From assembly GCF_025643335.1 (NCBI RefSeq), contig NZ_CP092489.1, forward strand, positions 3,606,501 to 3,670,500: 64,000 nt of DNA, written 5' to 3'. Positions 20,730 through 29,164 of the stretch are shown here, in pieces. Position 1 is the first letter of the stretch, and every line of letters starts with the position of its first letter. The notes under the pieces were generated by a model. The model was given only the letters and a program-made list of their open reading frames with translations, made no database searches and was not told where the DNA came from. The position numbers were made by a program, and so were the translations under genes. The stretch is from Endozoicomonas sp. Mp262. GTDB taxonomy: Bacteria; Pseudomonadota; Gammaproteobacteria; Pseudomonadales; Endozoicomonadaceae.

Positions 20730-20936
20730 TGTATTCTTAATCCGAATTTTAATCTCCGCGGTTAATGTAACCAGGGTCTGCCAACAGAGCCCAATGATCA
20801 GTACTGATTTTCTTTTTCATTAACTGCGGTTATTTGCTCACTTACCTTTATTGAGTCTTTGCCACACTAACTGCCAATTTGATTGTCCGGTTTTGACCCG
20901 GGTCATAATAAGTCGTGGTGGAATGGGGAGATACAC

Positions 20937-21170
20937 ATGACAGCAACACTGGGTGAATTAAAAACAGGTGATAGCGGTATAGTCAGCGCTTTTTGTGATG
21001 CCGGTTCTGCCTATCGACGCAAGCTCCTGGCTATGGGGCTCACACCCGGAACCCGGTTTAAAGTGTGTCGTGTAGCGCCTTTGGGAGACCCTATTCAGCT
21101 TCAGGTTCGAGGCTTTCAACTCAGTGTTCGTCGAGATGAAGCCGCCTCTGTGGAGGTTAGCTTCGCATGA
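20937..21170 (+). CDS. feoA: Ferrous iron transport protein A
   Basis: A small cytosolic SH3-like protein of 77 residues that supports FeoB. The family pattern GDSGIV...RRKLLAMGLTPGTRFKV...GDPIQLQVRGFQLSVRRDEA is complete. Start chosen at ATG 20937 behind GGGGAGAT; an upstream in-frame extension to 20883 is not FeoA-like. The stop overlaps the feoB start (CATGA), so translation is probably coupled. Confidence 0.95.
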   Translation: MTATLGELKTGDSGIVSAFCDAGSAYRRKLLAMGLTPGTRFKVCRVAPLGDPIQLQVRGFQLSVRRDEAASVEVSFA

Positions 21171-23545
21171 CCGAGCATGTCATTGCCATTGTTGGCAATC
21201 CTAACTGTGGTAAAACCACCTTATTTAATGCCTTGACGGGAGCCCGCCAAAGTGTGGGTAACTGGCCTGGCGTCACCGTAGAGAAGCGCAGTGGTGAATA
21301 CCGTTACCAGGATTACTCGGTGGAAGTTGTTGACCTTCCGGGCACCTACTGTATTGATGTGGTGGACGATGAAGTTTCTCTGGATGAACGCATTGCCCGT
21401 GACTATATTCTGGCTTCCGAGGCCAAACTGGTTGTTAATATCCTGGATGCCTCCAACATTGAAAGGAACCTGTATCTGACAACCCAGTTGCTGGATATGG
21501 AGGTGCCCGTCCTTGTTGTGTTGAACATGATGGATGTTGCAGCAGACAAGGGGGTTGTTATTGATGTGGATGCCCTGTCTGAGCAGCTGGGGTGTCCGGT
21601 TATGACGGTGGTGGCCAGTAAGGGCGAAGGTGTTAAAGCGCTTAAGGAAGCGCTTGATGGCTATTTGAAAAAGGGGTTAAAGCCTGCCTGCCCTTTATCC
21701 CTGGGAGAGGATATTGAAGGAAGCCTGAAGTCTGTCCAGTCCCTGATAACCGCTGAATCTGACCAGGAATCCTCCGCTCGCTGGTACAGCTTAAAGCTGC
21801 TGGATGATGAGTCCGGGGTTCATGCACAGTTTTCCCGGGAAGCCGTGCTGGAGGCTGAGCGCCAGCGATTGATACTGGAAAGCCAGCATCAGGTGGATAT
21901 GGATATTCTGATTGCCAACAGCCGCTATCAGGCTATTGGCGAGATAATGGCCAGGATTGTGAGCTGTCGGGGGGAAGCCAGCCATAAGCTGAGTGAGCGG
22001 ATCGATAAGTTTGTATTAAACCGCTTTCTCGGGTTGCCGGTATTCTTTGCTGTGATGTACCTGATGTTTATGTTCTCCATAAACATTGGCAGTGCATTTA
22101 TTGACTTCTTTGACGGGCTATCCGGCACCTTGCTGGTGGATGGCGTCGGTCACTGGCTCAATAACCTGGGGGCTCCGGCCTGGTTGGTGACTCTACTGGC
22201 CAATGGTGTCGGTGGGGGTATCCAGACAGTCTCGACCTTTATTCCGGTTATTGGCTGCCTGTTCCTGTTTTTGTCCCTGCTGGAAGATTCTGGCTATATG
22301 GCCCGTGCCGCTTTCGTTATGGATCGTGCCATGCGATTTCTGGGATTACCGGGTAAGGCCTTTGTGCCCATGGTGGTTGGTTTTGGCTGTAATGTGCCTG
22401 CCATTATGGCAACACGTACCCTGGAAAGTGAAAAAGACCGGTTGCTCACCATCTCCATGGCTCCCTTTATGTCCTGTGGAGCCCGCTTACCGGTTTATGC
22501 ACTGTTTGCGGCGGCCTTCTTTCCTGCCAGTGGCCAGAATGTGGTCTTTGTACTTTACCTTGTGGGTATCGCGGCGGCTGTATTTACTGGTCTGGTGATC
22601 AAGCGGAGCCTGCTGGCGGGTGATAGCTCTCCCTTTGTAATGGAGCTGCCCAACTATCATATGCCGTCTCTCAAGCAGGTGTTGCTTCGTACCTGGGATC
22701 GCCTGAAGGCTTTTATTATTCGTGCGGGTAAGGCCATTGTTCTGGTGGTGGTCGTTTTGAACACGCTGAACGCTGTGGGCACCGACGGTTCTTTGGGCCA
22801 TGAGAATACCGAAGCATCCATGTTGAGCAAGATTGGCCAGAGTATTACCCCTGCCTTTGCCCCCATGGGAATGAGCGAGGAAAACTGGCCTGCTGCGGTG
22901 GGTATTTTTACCGGAATTCTGGCGAAAGAGGCGGTAGTGGGCACTTTGGATGCCATGTATCATGCCATCGCAGTTTCTGAAAACGGTGGGGCCGGAGAGG
23001 AAGATGACGCATTCGACCTCTGGGCGGGTATTCAGGATGCCCTGGCAACCATACCTGAAAATCTGGCGGGTCTTTCTGGCCTGGTAACCGATCCCATGGG
23101 AGTTGATGTGGGCGATCTGACTGACCTGGAAGGTGTTGCCGAGGATCAGGGAGTCACCATGGATGCCTTCTCGGTGATGCGAAACCTGTTCCCGAGCAAT
23201 GCGGCAGTGATAGCGTATCTACTGTTTATCCTGCTGTACACACCCTGTGTCGCTGCGCTGGGTGCGGTCTATCGGGAGACTAATTTACGCTGGACCTTAT
23301 TTGTTGCCGGCTGGACCTTTTTCCTGGGTTACTGTGTAGCGACCCTATACTATCAGCTGTCTTTGGTTAGTACCCACCCTGTGACCAGTGTGTTGTGGGT
23401 TGCTGCAATAGTTGCAATCATGGCCCTGGTGTTCGTTTTGATGAAGCGGATGGGGGGTGTTGCCCTGGAGGCAGCATCAGCCAATGGCGCGCTGGCAGCT
23501 TCTGGTGGAACCGGTGGCTGTGGCAAGGGGTGCTCATGCTCATAG
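21167..23545 (+). CDS. feoB: Ferrous iron transport protein B
   Basis: Inner-membrane Fe2+ transporter with an N-terminal G domain, 792 residues. G1 is GNPNCGKTTLFN (10-21), switch I region NWPGVTVEK, G3 VVDLPGTY, G4 LNMMD. The membrane part has the two gate motifs (GCLFLFLSLLEDSGYMARAAFVMDR and APFMSCGARLPVYALF). The C-terminus ends in a Cys-rich tail (CGKGCSCS), seen in many FeoB proteins. It starts four bases inside feoA and overlaps feoC by ten bases. Confidence 0.97.
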   Translation: MTEHVIAIVGNPNCGKTTLFNALTGARQSVGNWPGVTVEKRSGEYRYQDYSVEVVDLPGTYCIDVVDDEVSLDERIARDYILASEAKLVVNILDASNIERNLYLTTQLLDMEVPVLVVLNMMDVAADKGVVIDVDALSEQLGCPVMTVVASKGEGVKALKEALDGYLKKGLKPACPLSLGEDIEGSLKSVQSLITAESDQESSARWYSLKLLDDESGVHAQFSREAVLEAERQRLILESQHQVDMDILIANSRYQAIGEIMARIVSCRGEASHKLSERIDKFVLNRFLGLPVFFAVMYLMFMFSINIGSAFIDFFDGLSGTLLVDGVGHWLNNLGAPAWLVTLLANGVGGGIQTVSTFIPVIGCLFLFLSLLEDSGYMARAAFVMDRAMRFLGLPGKAFVPMVVGFGCNVPAIMATRTLESEKDRLLTISMAPFMSCGARLPVYALFAAAFFPASGQNVVFVLYLVGIAAAVFTGLVIKRSLLAGDSSPFVMELPNYHMPSLKQVLLRTWDRLKAFIIRAGKAIVLVVVVLNTLNAVGTDGSLGHENTEASMLSKIGQSITPAFAPMGMSEENWPAAVGIFTGILAKEAVVGTLDAMYHAIAVSENGGAGEEDDAFDLWAGIQDALATIPENLAGLSGLVTDPMGVDVGDLTDLEGVAEDQGVTMDAFSVMRNLFPSNAAVIAYLLFILLYTPCVAALGAVYRETNLRWTLFVAGWTFFLGYCVATLYYQLSLVSTHPVTSVLWVAAIVAIMALVFVLMKRMGGVALEAASANGALAASGGTGGCGKGCSCS

Positions 23546-23784
23546 CCATCCGTGACTATATTTCTCACCGGGGAGCTTGCTCCCTGGCGGAGATCAGCAT
23601 GCACTTTAAAACCTCCCCCGATGCCATGCGGGGGATGCTTTCCCACTGGGTTCGCAAAGGAATCATCACCACTGAAAACTCGGGCTGTGGTAAGGGGTGC
23701 GTCAGTTGCTCCCCTGAGCAGCTGGAGCTGTATCGGTGGTGTCAAAATAAGAATCAGTTTATTCCCGTCTGTAACTTATCTTAG
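23536..23784 (+). CDS. feoC: FeoC-like iron-sulfur winged-helix protein
   Basis: An 82-residue protein whose ATG overlaps the end of feoB. It has a winged-helix pattern (SLAEISMHFKTSPDAMRGMLSHWVRKG) followed by a Cys cluster, CGKGCVSC, as in FeoC proteins that bind an oxygen-sensitive Fe-S cluster and modulate FeoB stability. Third gene of the operon. The longer upstream frame from 23395 is a shadow of feoB. Confidence 0.9.
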   Translation: MLIAIRDYISHRGACSLAEISMHFKTSPDAMRGMLSHWVRKGIITTENSGCGKGCVSCSPEQLELYRWCQNKNQFIPVCNLS

Positions 23785-23933
23785 AAGGCTGGATTCAGGC
23801 AATCAGTGTAGGCGACTCCCTTGGTGTTGCTTTCAAGATGATGTTGGCTTGGAGGTTTTATCATCTTCTACTCCGTAACAACAAAATACTAAAAATAATA
23901 TATTCTTATATGTCATAAAAGTATATACAGATG

Positions 23934-23962
23934 TTGATACTAAATGGTGGTGTGTATAGTAT
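23934..23962 (+). promoter_or_regulatory. Candidate promoter of the mazEF-like pair
   Basis: TTGATA (23934-23939) and TAGTAT (23957-23962) are separated by 17 bases, some 30 bp before the antitoxin start. The surrounding DNA repeats TATAC/GTATA words, which may be an operator for autoregulation by the antitoxin. Confidence 0.4.
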
Positions 23963-23992
23963 ATATGTATGTAGATACAAAAGGGTAGAGAG

Positions 23993-24253
23993 ATGGAGTC
24001 AGAAATTAAGCGCTGGGGAAATAGTGCTGCCGTGAGAATACCTTCCAAAGTGCTTGCTCGTGCTGGTTTGGAGGTTGATAGCCCTATTGAGATAAAGGCA
24101 AAAATGGGTGAAATCATCCTCAAGGCTGCTTCTCCTGAAAAGGGTTATTCTCTGGAAGAATTACTTAAGGCAAGCCCAAAAGAATCCTTTGATTTAAGTC
24201 CCGAAGATCAGGAATGGCTTAATGATAACGCTAAAGGTTGGGAGGTTTTCTAG
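23993..24253 (+). CDS. MazE/PemI-type antitoxin (AbrB fold)
   Basis: An 86-residue swapped-hairpin AbrB DNA-binding protein. IKRWGNSAAVRIPSKVLARAG is the MazE signature at residues 4-24, and IEIKAKMGEIILKAA completes the hairpin. The acidic C-terminus (from about residue 60) is the part that wraps the toxin in this family. Preceded by AGAGAG before the ATG. Its stop (TAG) shares its G with the toxin start. Confidence 0.9.
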   Translation: MESEIKRWGNSAAVRIPSKVLARAGLEVDSPIEIKAKMGEIILKAASPEKGYSLEELLKASPKESFDLSPEDQEWLNDNAKGWEVF

Positions 24254-24582
24254 TGGCTTATATTCCTGATCGTGGCGATGTTGTCTGGTTGGACTTTGAT
24301 CCAACTAAAGGTCATGAGATCCAGAAATTAAGACCTGCACTGATTGTATCAACCAAACCTTTCAGTAAGCTAACCCGGTTGGCGATGGTGGTTCCAGTGA
24401 CTTCTACGGTCAGGGGGAATGCCTTTGAAACTGAGTTATCAGGAAAAAAGGTTTCAGGGGTTGTGCTATCCCAGCAACTTAGGACAGTGGACTATGTGAG
24501 CCGTCAGGCAAAACTGGTAGAGAAAGCACCTAAGGCTGTGGTAGAAGATGTGCTTGCAAAGATTCGGGCAATATTAGCCTGA
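24253..24582 (+). CDS. MazF/PemK-type endoribonuclease toxin
   Basis: A 109-residue toxin starting at GTG 24253, overlapping the antitoxin stop by one base. It begins with YIPDRGDVVWLDFDPTKGHEI and shows the family features RPALIVS, VVPVTST and GVVLSQQLRTVDY. MazF toxins cut single-stranded RNA at short motifs. The conserved Arg (PDRGD and RPALI) and Ser/Thr positions are present. It appears intact, so with its partner it is probably a working type II module. The IS1380 relic begins 16 bp after its stop. Confidence 0.9.
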   Translation: MAYIPDRGDVVWLDFDPTKGHEIQKLRPALIVSTKPFSKLTRLAMVVPVTSTVRGNAFETELSGKKVSGVVLSQQLRTVDYVSRQAKLVEKAPKAVVEDVLAKIRAILA

Positions 24583-24597
24583 AGCTAACCAAGGGAA

Positions 24598-25604
24598 GCT
24601 GGCTTATTAATTGGTGGAAAAACCTGAAGCCAGGACAGTAACTTCCAGCTCATAATCGGGTGTCAGAAATCTCTGCCCTACAGTATCAGTGGTACGCTTG
24701 ATAATGCGAATAATCAGACGCTGGTTACCATAGTTGGTTTCATAGACGGTTGAGAGTGTCGCATAACTCTTTCCTGGACGCGACTCCTCCCATTTGACTT
24801 GCTTTTCTTCAAAAATGGGGAGCCAGTGTTCCTTGGTGTGATACTTTCTTGGGTTGAGCTTGATAATGTGATTCACACCTTTGAACCCGGCGATTTCCCG
24901 GCGCGATTCCTCAGCATCGTGGCCACTATCAAGGCGAACCAGAATAGGCGCTCGGGTCAAACGTCGGCTGCGGTGCAGCACTGCTTGTAAAAAGCCAATA
25001 AAATCATTCTGGGAGTGCTGAGAGCCTGGGCGTAATTCACATCCCAGGCACCAGCCTTCGCAGCCAAAGTAAGCGGCAATAGGGGCATAACCAAAGAATT
25101 TTTTATACGTGTACTCGACCCCCTCCTTTTTGGTATTGCTGTTATCCATAGGGAATACGTCGATATCCAGTGGTATGTGCTGCTTCTTATCGAGTTTTTT
25201 CGGAAGGGGTGTGACGGGCACCTGAAGATTAACCAGGACATCGGTAAGGCTGTCCTCGATGAACGGAACCAGTCGTTATCCCGGTTATTATCAACATTAT
25301 CAAAATCACTTTTACCCTGAGCCAGTTGGCCGCAGTAAGCTCTGATCAGGTCGATATGAGTGATACGGTGCCTTTTTTTTATTTTGCGCAGGGATTTGCT
25401 TAACGCTGTCTTTTTGTTGAGTGCATGACCAACGAAATAAAGCCCTGCGACCGGTGTATAAAATTCCGTCTGTGATTGTTCAATTTTCAGTTTCACAAAA
25501 ATGCACCCAGGTGGTGAAAATTAGAGTGGGTGCATTTTAACTTGGAACTTACGTTTTGTGGTTGATCCAGAGGAGTTGGGCTACAGTGAACTCACGGATT
25601 CAGG
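24598..25604 (-). mobile_element. Decayed IS1380-family copy with three deletions
   Basis: This stretch is nearly identical to parts of the intact copy at 31248-32918. It lacks the left end and about 240 bp, then an internal piece corresponding to 31532-31874, then 82 bp corresponding to 32496-32577. The right terminal repeat TCACGGATTCAGG is kept (25592-25604). The transposase frame is broken into pieces at 24607-25221 and 24957-25496, both minus strand. It cannot encode an active transposase, and with one terminal repeat lost it is probably immobile. Confidence 0.9.
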
Positions 25605-25671
25605 TATTATTGCTGTTAGGTGGTAAAAGATGAAGGTTGTTGCTACATAAACAACCATGTGTATAAAACTT

Positions 25672-27283
25672 GTTGGGTGAAAGTCTCATATTGACCACAA
25701 CTAAACACTGCCACCTTTCTCAGGGAATGGTATGACATTGCTTGTAGCAGCCTTGGTGACTTTCTCGCAATAAATTGCAGCAAATAACTTCCAGCCATTT
25801 TCAAACCAGTGGCTCTGAACTAATGACCGAAGCGTCAATATGCCCTGACCACCCGGATTTCTCCAGCGCATACCTGAGCACTTCATCCGCTGGGTAACCA
25901 AGGTTTTACAGGCTGCCTCTACCACACCAGAGCCGATCGGAAGGTTATTCGACAAGTGTTCAGCATAGCGCATACGCTGGCGATTTTTTCTGAAATACTC
26001 CAGCTCGGTCTTTAATTTTGAGCGGCGCGGATGCTTTTTATGCTGATAAGCCAGGGCTTTAATAATGCGCTCAACCCCATCAAGTTCCTCTTTGAGGACG
26101 TGTCGGTAAGTGACAAACTTTTCTTTGGACTTGATGCTGTTTTCTCCATAAGCCTGGTCAAATGCTTTCTTCAGGTGATCGGCTGCGTGGTAGTAATCAA
26201 TAACCTCAACACCCGCTGGTAGTTCCCGGGAAAGGTATGACCAGTTGTCCTTGGCGCCATCAGCGACTTTGACCAGTGACAGCTGTGGCTTTTGTCGCAA
26301 CGCTTCTTGCAATAGTGCTGACAAAGACTGCTTGAGTGTGAGTTTTTTAGTTTCTGGCATTCGTCCTATGCGGACTGTTGATAAACGCTCCCCCTGTTGA
26401 TCGTAAAACGACAAAGTTCCGCAACTGGCCTCCTTGCAACCTGTTGGCCCTTGAGTCCGTTTGCCTTCAGAAGCGCTCCTGGCTCGCTTTTCTACTCGTT
26501 TGCCATCTTTCATGGGCAGCATAACGCCATCCAGGGAGGCGGCTACTGTGACCGCATTGGTGGGCACGTTAAGTTTCTCAATAAGCATCTCTTCAAAAGG
26601 CTCACGGTGCTGTTCCCACTGAGTATTAAATTGCCTGGGGAAACGAGCAAGACTGCTTTCTGAGGGAGACATACCTCCCATGAGATCAAGGAGGCTTTTT
26701 GCTTCACCGGGAGACATTTGAGCAACAACCCAGGCAGCTTGCTTTGCAGCCCGAGGCGTCCAGAAGCCTTCCACGATCCCGGCTTTCAACTCCATGGGCA
26801 CGATACACGGCTCTTTGCCGTTACGGTAAAGTGTTCGCATAACCCGGACTGAACCAACCGCTGTCTGGTAGGTTTTATAACTGCGCAACACCTGCTTATA
26901 AGTGATCCCGCTGACCTCAATAGCTGGGGTATCAATATCAAGCTCAGCCAGCGCCTCTGCTAAAAAATCTTGCTGAGCTTGATTAAAGAGAGCATTAACG
27001 GTCTGCTCAAACTCTTCAAAGTGCCTGATAGGATTGCCAGACTCTCGCAGAGCCTGCAATTGGTGGCCTAACCGTTGAATCGCATCACAAGAAATGGTGG
27101 CGGCTTCAGTCCGTAGCTGACATACTTCCATGGGGCGGCCTCTCACTGGCAAGGTGTTGTGTGCTATCAACATCATACCTGTGATTGGCTGCCTTCTGTT
27201 TAAGCATTGAAAAAATAGCTGCCTACTACTTTCCCCGGTTGGCAAGCTGAAGAAGCTCGGTCAATTTGAGACTTTCACCCAAC
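25672..27283 (-). mobile_element. ISKra4-like insertion sequence
   Basis: Terminal inverted repeats of 25 bp with one mismatch: 25672-25696 (GTTGGGTGAAAGTCTCA...) and the complement at 27259-27283. It carries one transposase on the minus strand. No target duplication could be identified in the flanks. The right end abuts a short gene at 27289 that looks truncated. Confidence 0.85.
25701..27245 (-). CDS. ISKra4-family transposase
   Basis: A 514-residue DDE transposase. A likely first catalytic Asp is in TVAASLDGVMLPMKDG, the second in VEVIDYYHAADHLKKAF, and the C-terminal NLPIGSGVVEAACKTLVTQRMK contains the Glu. This pattern is known from ISKra4 elements. The N-terminal 40 residues are of doubtful start; ATG codons at residues 24-25 or 39 are alternatives. 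No disruption. Confidence 0.85.
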   Translation of the reverse strand: MPTGESSRQLFFQCLNRRQPITGMMLIAHNTLPVRGRPMEVCQLRTEAATISCDAIQRLGHQLQALRESGNPIRHFEEFEQTVNALFNQAQQDFLAEALAELDIDTPAIEVSGITYKQVLRSYKTYQTAVGSVRVMRTLYRNGKEPCIVPMELKAGIVEGFWTPRAAKQAAWVVAQMSPGEAKSLLDLMGGMSPSESSLARFPRQFNTQWEQHREPFEEMLIEKLNVPTNAVTVAASLDGVMLPMKDGKRVEKRARSASEGKRTQGPTGCKEASCGTLSFYDQQGERLSTVRIGRMPETKKLTLKQSLSALLQEALRQKPQLSLVKVADGAKDNWSYLSRELPAGVEVIDYYHAADHLKKAFDQAYGENSIKSKEKFVTYRHVLKEELDGVERIIKALAYQHKKHPRRSKLKTELEYFRKNRQRMRYAEHLSNNLPIGSGVVEAACKTLVTQRMKCSGMRWRNPGGQGILTLRSLVQSHWFENGWKLFAAIYCEKVTKAATSNVIPFPEKGGSV

Positions 27284-27288
27284 TTGTT

Positions 27289-27606
27289 TTGCTCTTTTGT
27301 TTATATCTCTCAGCCGTAAATTCTTGGAGTAATGATGTTTTGGAGACTCTAATTATTAAAGATGAAGTTGGTAGAATATTTATCGCTAAGCGTGAGAGAT
27401 CCAATATCAGTTTTAACGGGTCTGAGTACAGTGAAGTGTATTTCTTATATGACTATAGCACCCATGAATTTATCACTAGAGTTGATAATGGGGAAGTTAA
27501 AGAGGAAAAAGGGTTTCTCTTTTTTAGCGGTGTGCTCCCATCTCCGCTTTTACAATTCAAACTTGAAGTATTAACTTGCTGGGATGGTGATCCTTTCCCG
27601 TCGTAG
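27289..27606 (+). pseudogene. Short ORF, probably N-terminally cut by ISKra4; possible integron cassette gene
   Basis: The frame gives 105 residues from a TTG but begins only six bases outside the IS end, so the true start was probably lost. The beginning is hydrophobic (LFCLYLSAVNSWS), like a signal peptide. The rest contains short beta-strand-like segments (EYSEVYFLYDYSTHEFITRV). No family recognised. An attC-like hairpin follows 47 bp after the stop, the position it would have in a gene cassette. Confidence 0.4.
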
Positions 27607-27653
27607 ACTATGCCGTTACTTCAAGGCTGTTGCCTAACAATTTACATCAATCC

Positions 27654-27715
27654 ACCTAACAAGTGCATGGTGTGGGACGCTCACTGCGTTCGCGCCCCGC
27701 ATACAGGTGTTAAGC
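27654..27715 (+). other. attC-like recombination site (integron cassette type)
   Basis: The segment starts with ACCTAAC (an R''-like RYYYAAC) and ends with GTTAAGC (matching GTTRRRY). Between them lies an imperfect hairpin with GTGTGGGACG on one side and CGCCCCGCATAC on the other, around TCACTGCGTTCG. The central GGGACGCTCACTGCGTTCGC is a sequence I associate with cassette attC sites. A second RYYYAAC copy, GCCTAAC, lies at 27632-27638. No integrase gene is in the window. Confidence 0.55.
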
Positions 27716-27767
27716 TTCAAAGTATTTCCACTGTACTATGCTTAGATTCTTTTTGAGATCCTGAAAA

Positions 27768-28181
27768 TTGAAAAGAATTTTATTTTTAGCTGTGTTGATG
27801 TTTCTAATTCCACACTATAGCTTTGGTGATGGGGACTGCATAATTTGTATGGAAGTTATTGAAGACGGTGAGTGCCGAACGTTGGAGTGCTTCCACTCTC
27901 ACCACAAGGATTGCATAAAAAAATGGTTGAAAATAAAACCATTGTGTCCCATCTGTAATTTTAATGTGATCACTGGTGAATATGGACTTGATGAATCAGA
28001 AGAGTTGGAGCTTGATGAATCAGAAGATTCAGGGTTTGAGGAATCAGAGTCAGAAGATTCGGGGGGTGATGAATCAGAGTCAGAAGATTCGGGGGGTGAT
28101 GAATCAGAATTAGAAGAGTCAGGGCCTGATGAATCAGAAGAATTAGAATCAAGATGCCCTATAGGGTGCATCATCATGTGA
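27768..28181 (+). CDS. Secreted RING-H2 finger protein with C-terminal CaaX-like motif
   Basis: A 137-residue protein from a TTG start (27768; weak ribosome site). Residues 1-20 look like a Sec signal peptide (MKRILFLAVLMFLIPHYSFG). Residues 24-64 form a complete RING-H2 motif: CIIC, then ECFHSHHKDC (C-x-H-x2-H-x2-C), then CPIC. In eukaryotes such domains are E3 ubiquitin ligases. A Glu/Ser/Asp-rich tail follows, encoded partly by a perfect 30-bp tandem repeat (28041-28100). The last four residues are CIIM, which fits the CaaX prenylation signal used by eukaryotic farnesyltransferase. Bacteria lack ubiquitin and prenylation of this kind, so action in a host cell is a reasonable inference. Confidence 0.82.
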   Translation: MKRILFLAVLMFLIPHYSFGDGDCIICMEVIEDGECRTLECFHSHHKDCIKKWLKIKPLCPICNFNVITGEYGLDESEELELDESEDSGFEESESEDSGGDESESEDSGGDESELEESGPDESEELESRCPIGCIIM

Positions 28182-28302
28182 TTATAATGAAAAAGTAGAG
28201 GGCTGTATTCAGTCTCTTTGCCTGGTTCTGGAATATGAATCAGCGCTATCCCGTCATTTTGATCAACAAGTCTAACAAGAGCGATAGTTTTATGCGTTGG
28301 TT

Positions 28303-28977
28303 CTATTCCTGCGTACTCAAATACAGGCGATTAAATAAACAGGTTTCTGCTGCCCTGTTTGCGGTGTAGAGGGTTGCCGGTCGATTGCTACCCCGGCGTA
28401 GGCGGCCAGTATCAATCAGTAATCCGCCCTTTAGGAAGCGGTTTCTGATAGAGCGCATAGGAGGTGACTTTTCCAAAATGGCAGAGAAGACTTTCTTGAT
28501 ATCCGATAATACAAACTCATCAGGAAGCAGGTAGATGGGAACCGAGCTGTACTGAACTTTATTCTTCAGGCGTAACCAGGCTTCCTGAACAAGTGATTCG
28601 TGGTCATAAGCCAGGGGGGCTGCTGTCTTTCCTGCGGTAACATTCAGCCATTGTGAGTCATCAGAATAATCCGCCTCATTGCCATTGAGCAGTCCATAGT
28701 AAACCACTGTTAAAGACCATCCCCGGGAATCCCGGTTGCTATCACCAATGGTAACAACCTGCTCCAGGTAGGATGGTGAGTGATTGGTTGCGTAAGAGAG
28801 TAGACGTTTGGCTGTAGCATCAAGGCTGTCATCATGGTCAGGCTCAATCCGGCCTGAGGGCAAGACAAGCGCCGAGCCTGAGGGCGTGGTTTTTTTGCGG
28901 GTAAGAATCTGTAGTTGCTCATCATGCAAGCGGAAGACCACCAGGTCAACGGAAATGAGTGCGGTGCCGAGATGCAT
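28303..28977 (-). CDS. nrtR: NrtR: Nudix-related transcriptional regulator of NAD metabolism
   Basis: A regulator with an N-terminal Nudix-like domain (LISVDLVVFRLHDEQLQILTRK ... LVLPSGRIEPDHDDSLDATAKRLL) whose catalytic Nudix box is degenerate, and a C-terminal winged helix (RSIRNRFLKGGLLIDTGRLRRG ... RPATLYTANR). NrtR proteins bind ADP-ribose or NAD metabolites and repress NAD salvage genes. Start at ATG 28977 behind AGAGGA; an ATG-led extension to 29031 is possible. It is divergent from pncA-pncB, the expected targets. Confidence 0.88.
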   Translation of the reverse strand: MHLGTALISVDLVVFRLHDEQLQILTRKKTTPSGSALVLPSGRIEPDHDDSLDATAKRLLSYATNHSPSYLEQVVTIGDSNRDSRGWSLTVVYYGLLNGNEADYSDDSQWLNVTAGKTAAPLAYDHESLVQEAWLRLKNKVQYSSVPIYLLPDEFVLSDIKKVFSAILEKSPPMRSIRNRFLKGGLLIDTGRLRRGSNRPATLYTANRAAETCLFNRLYLSTQE

Positions 28978-29092
28978 GCGGTTATTCCTCTTGCCCGGTT
29001 TGGTTGAGGACTCTTTCAGGCTGGGAGCCAAGTGTCAGTCGCCTTGAATCGTGAATAAATGACAGTGCCCAGGAGTGACTTTGCTGGGATAA

Positions 29093-29105
29093 TGAACTAT
29101 ATTCA
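29093..29105. promoter_or_regulatory. Candidate NrtR operator
   Basis: TGAACTATATTCA is an interrupted palindrome (TGAA/TTCA) in the nrtR-pncA divergent region, 60 bp before the pncA start. The assignment follows from its position and symmetry, not from a known consensus match. Confidence 0.35.
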
Positions 29106-29164
29106 CTATGATAGTAAACCTTGTTCCTTTTGTCTTCATCTCTCTGTCAAGGCGGGAATTTCTC

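Noticed and set aside
27899-28177. A Ser/Asp-rich 92-residue frame on the minus strand.
   Set aside because: It is the complement of the acidic repeat region of the RING gene, with no independent start signal.
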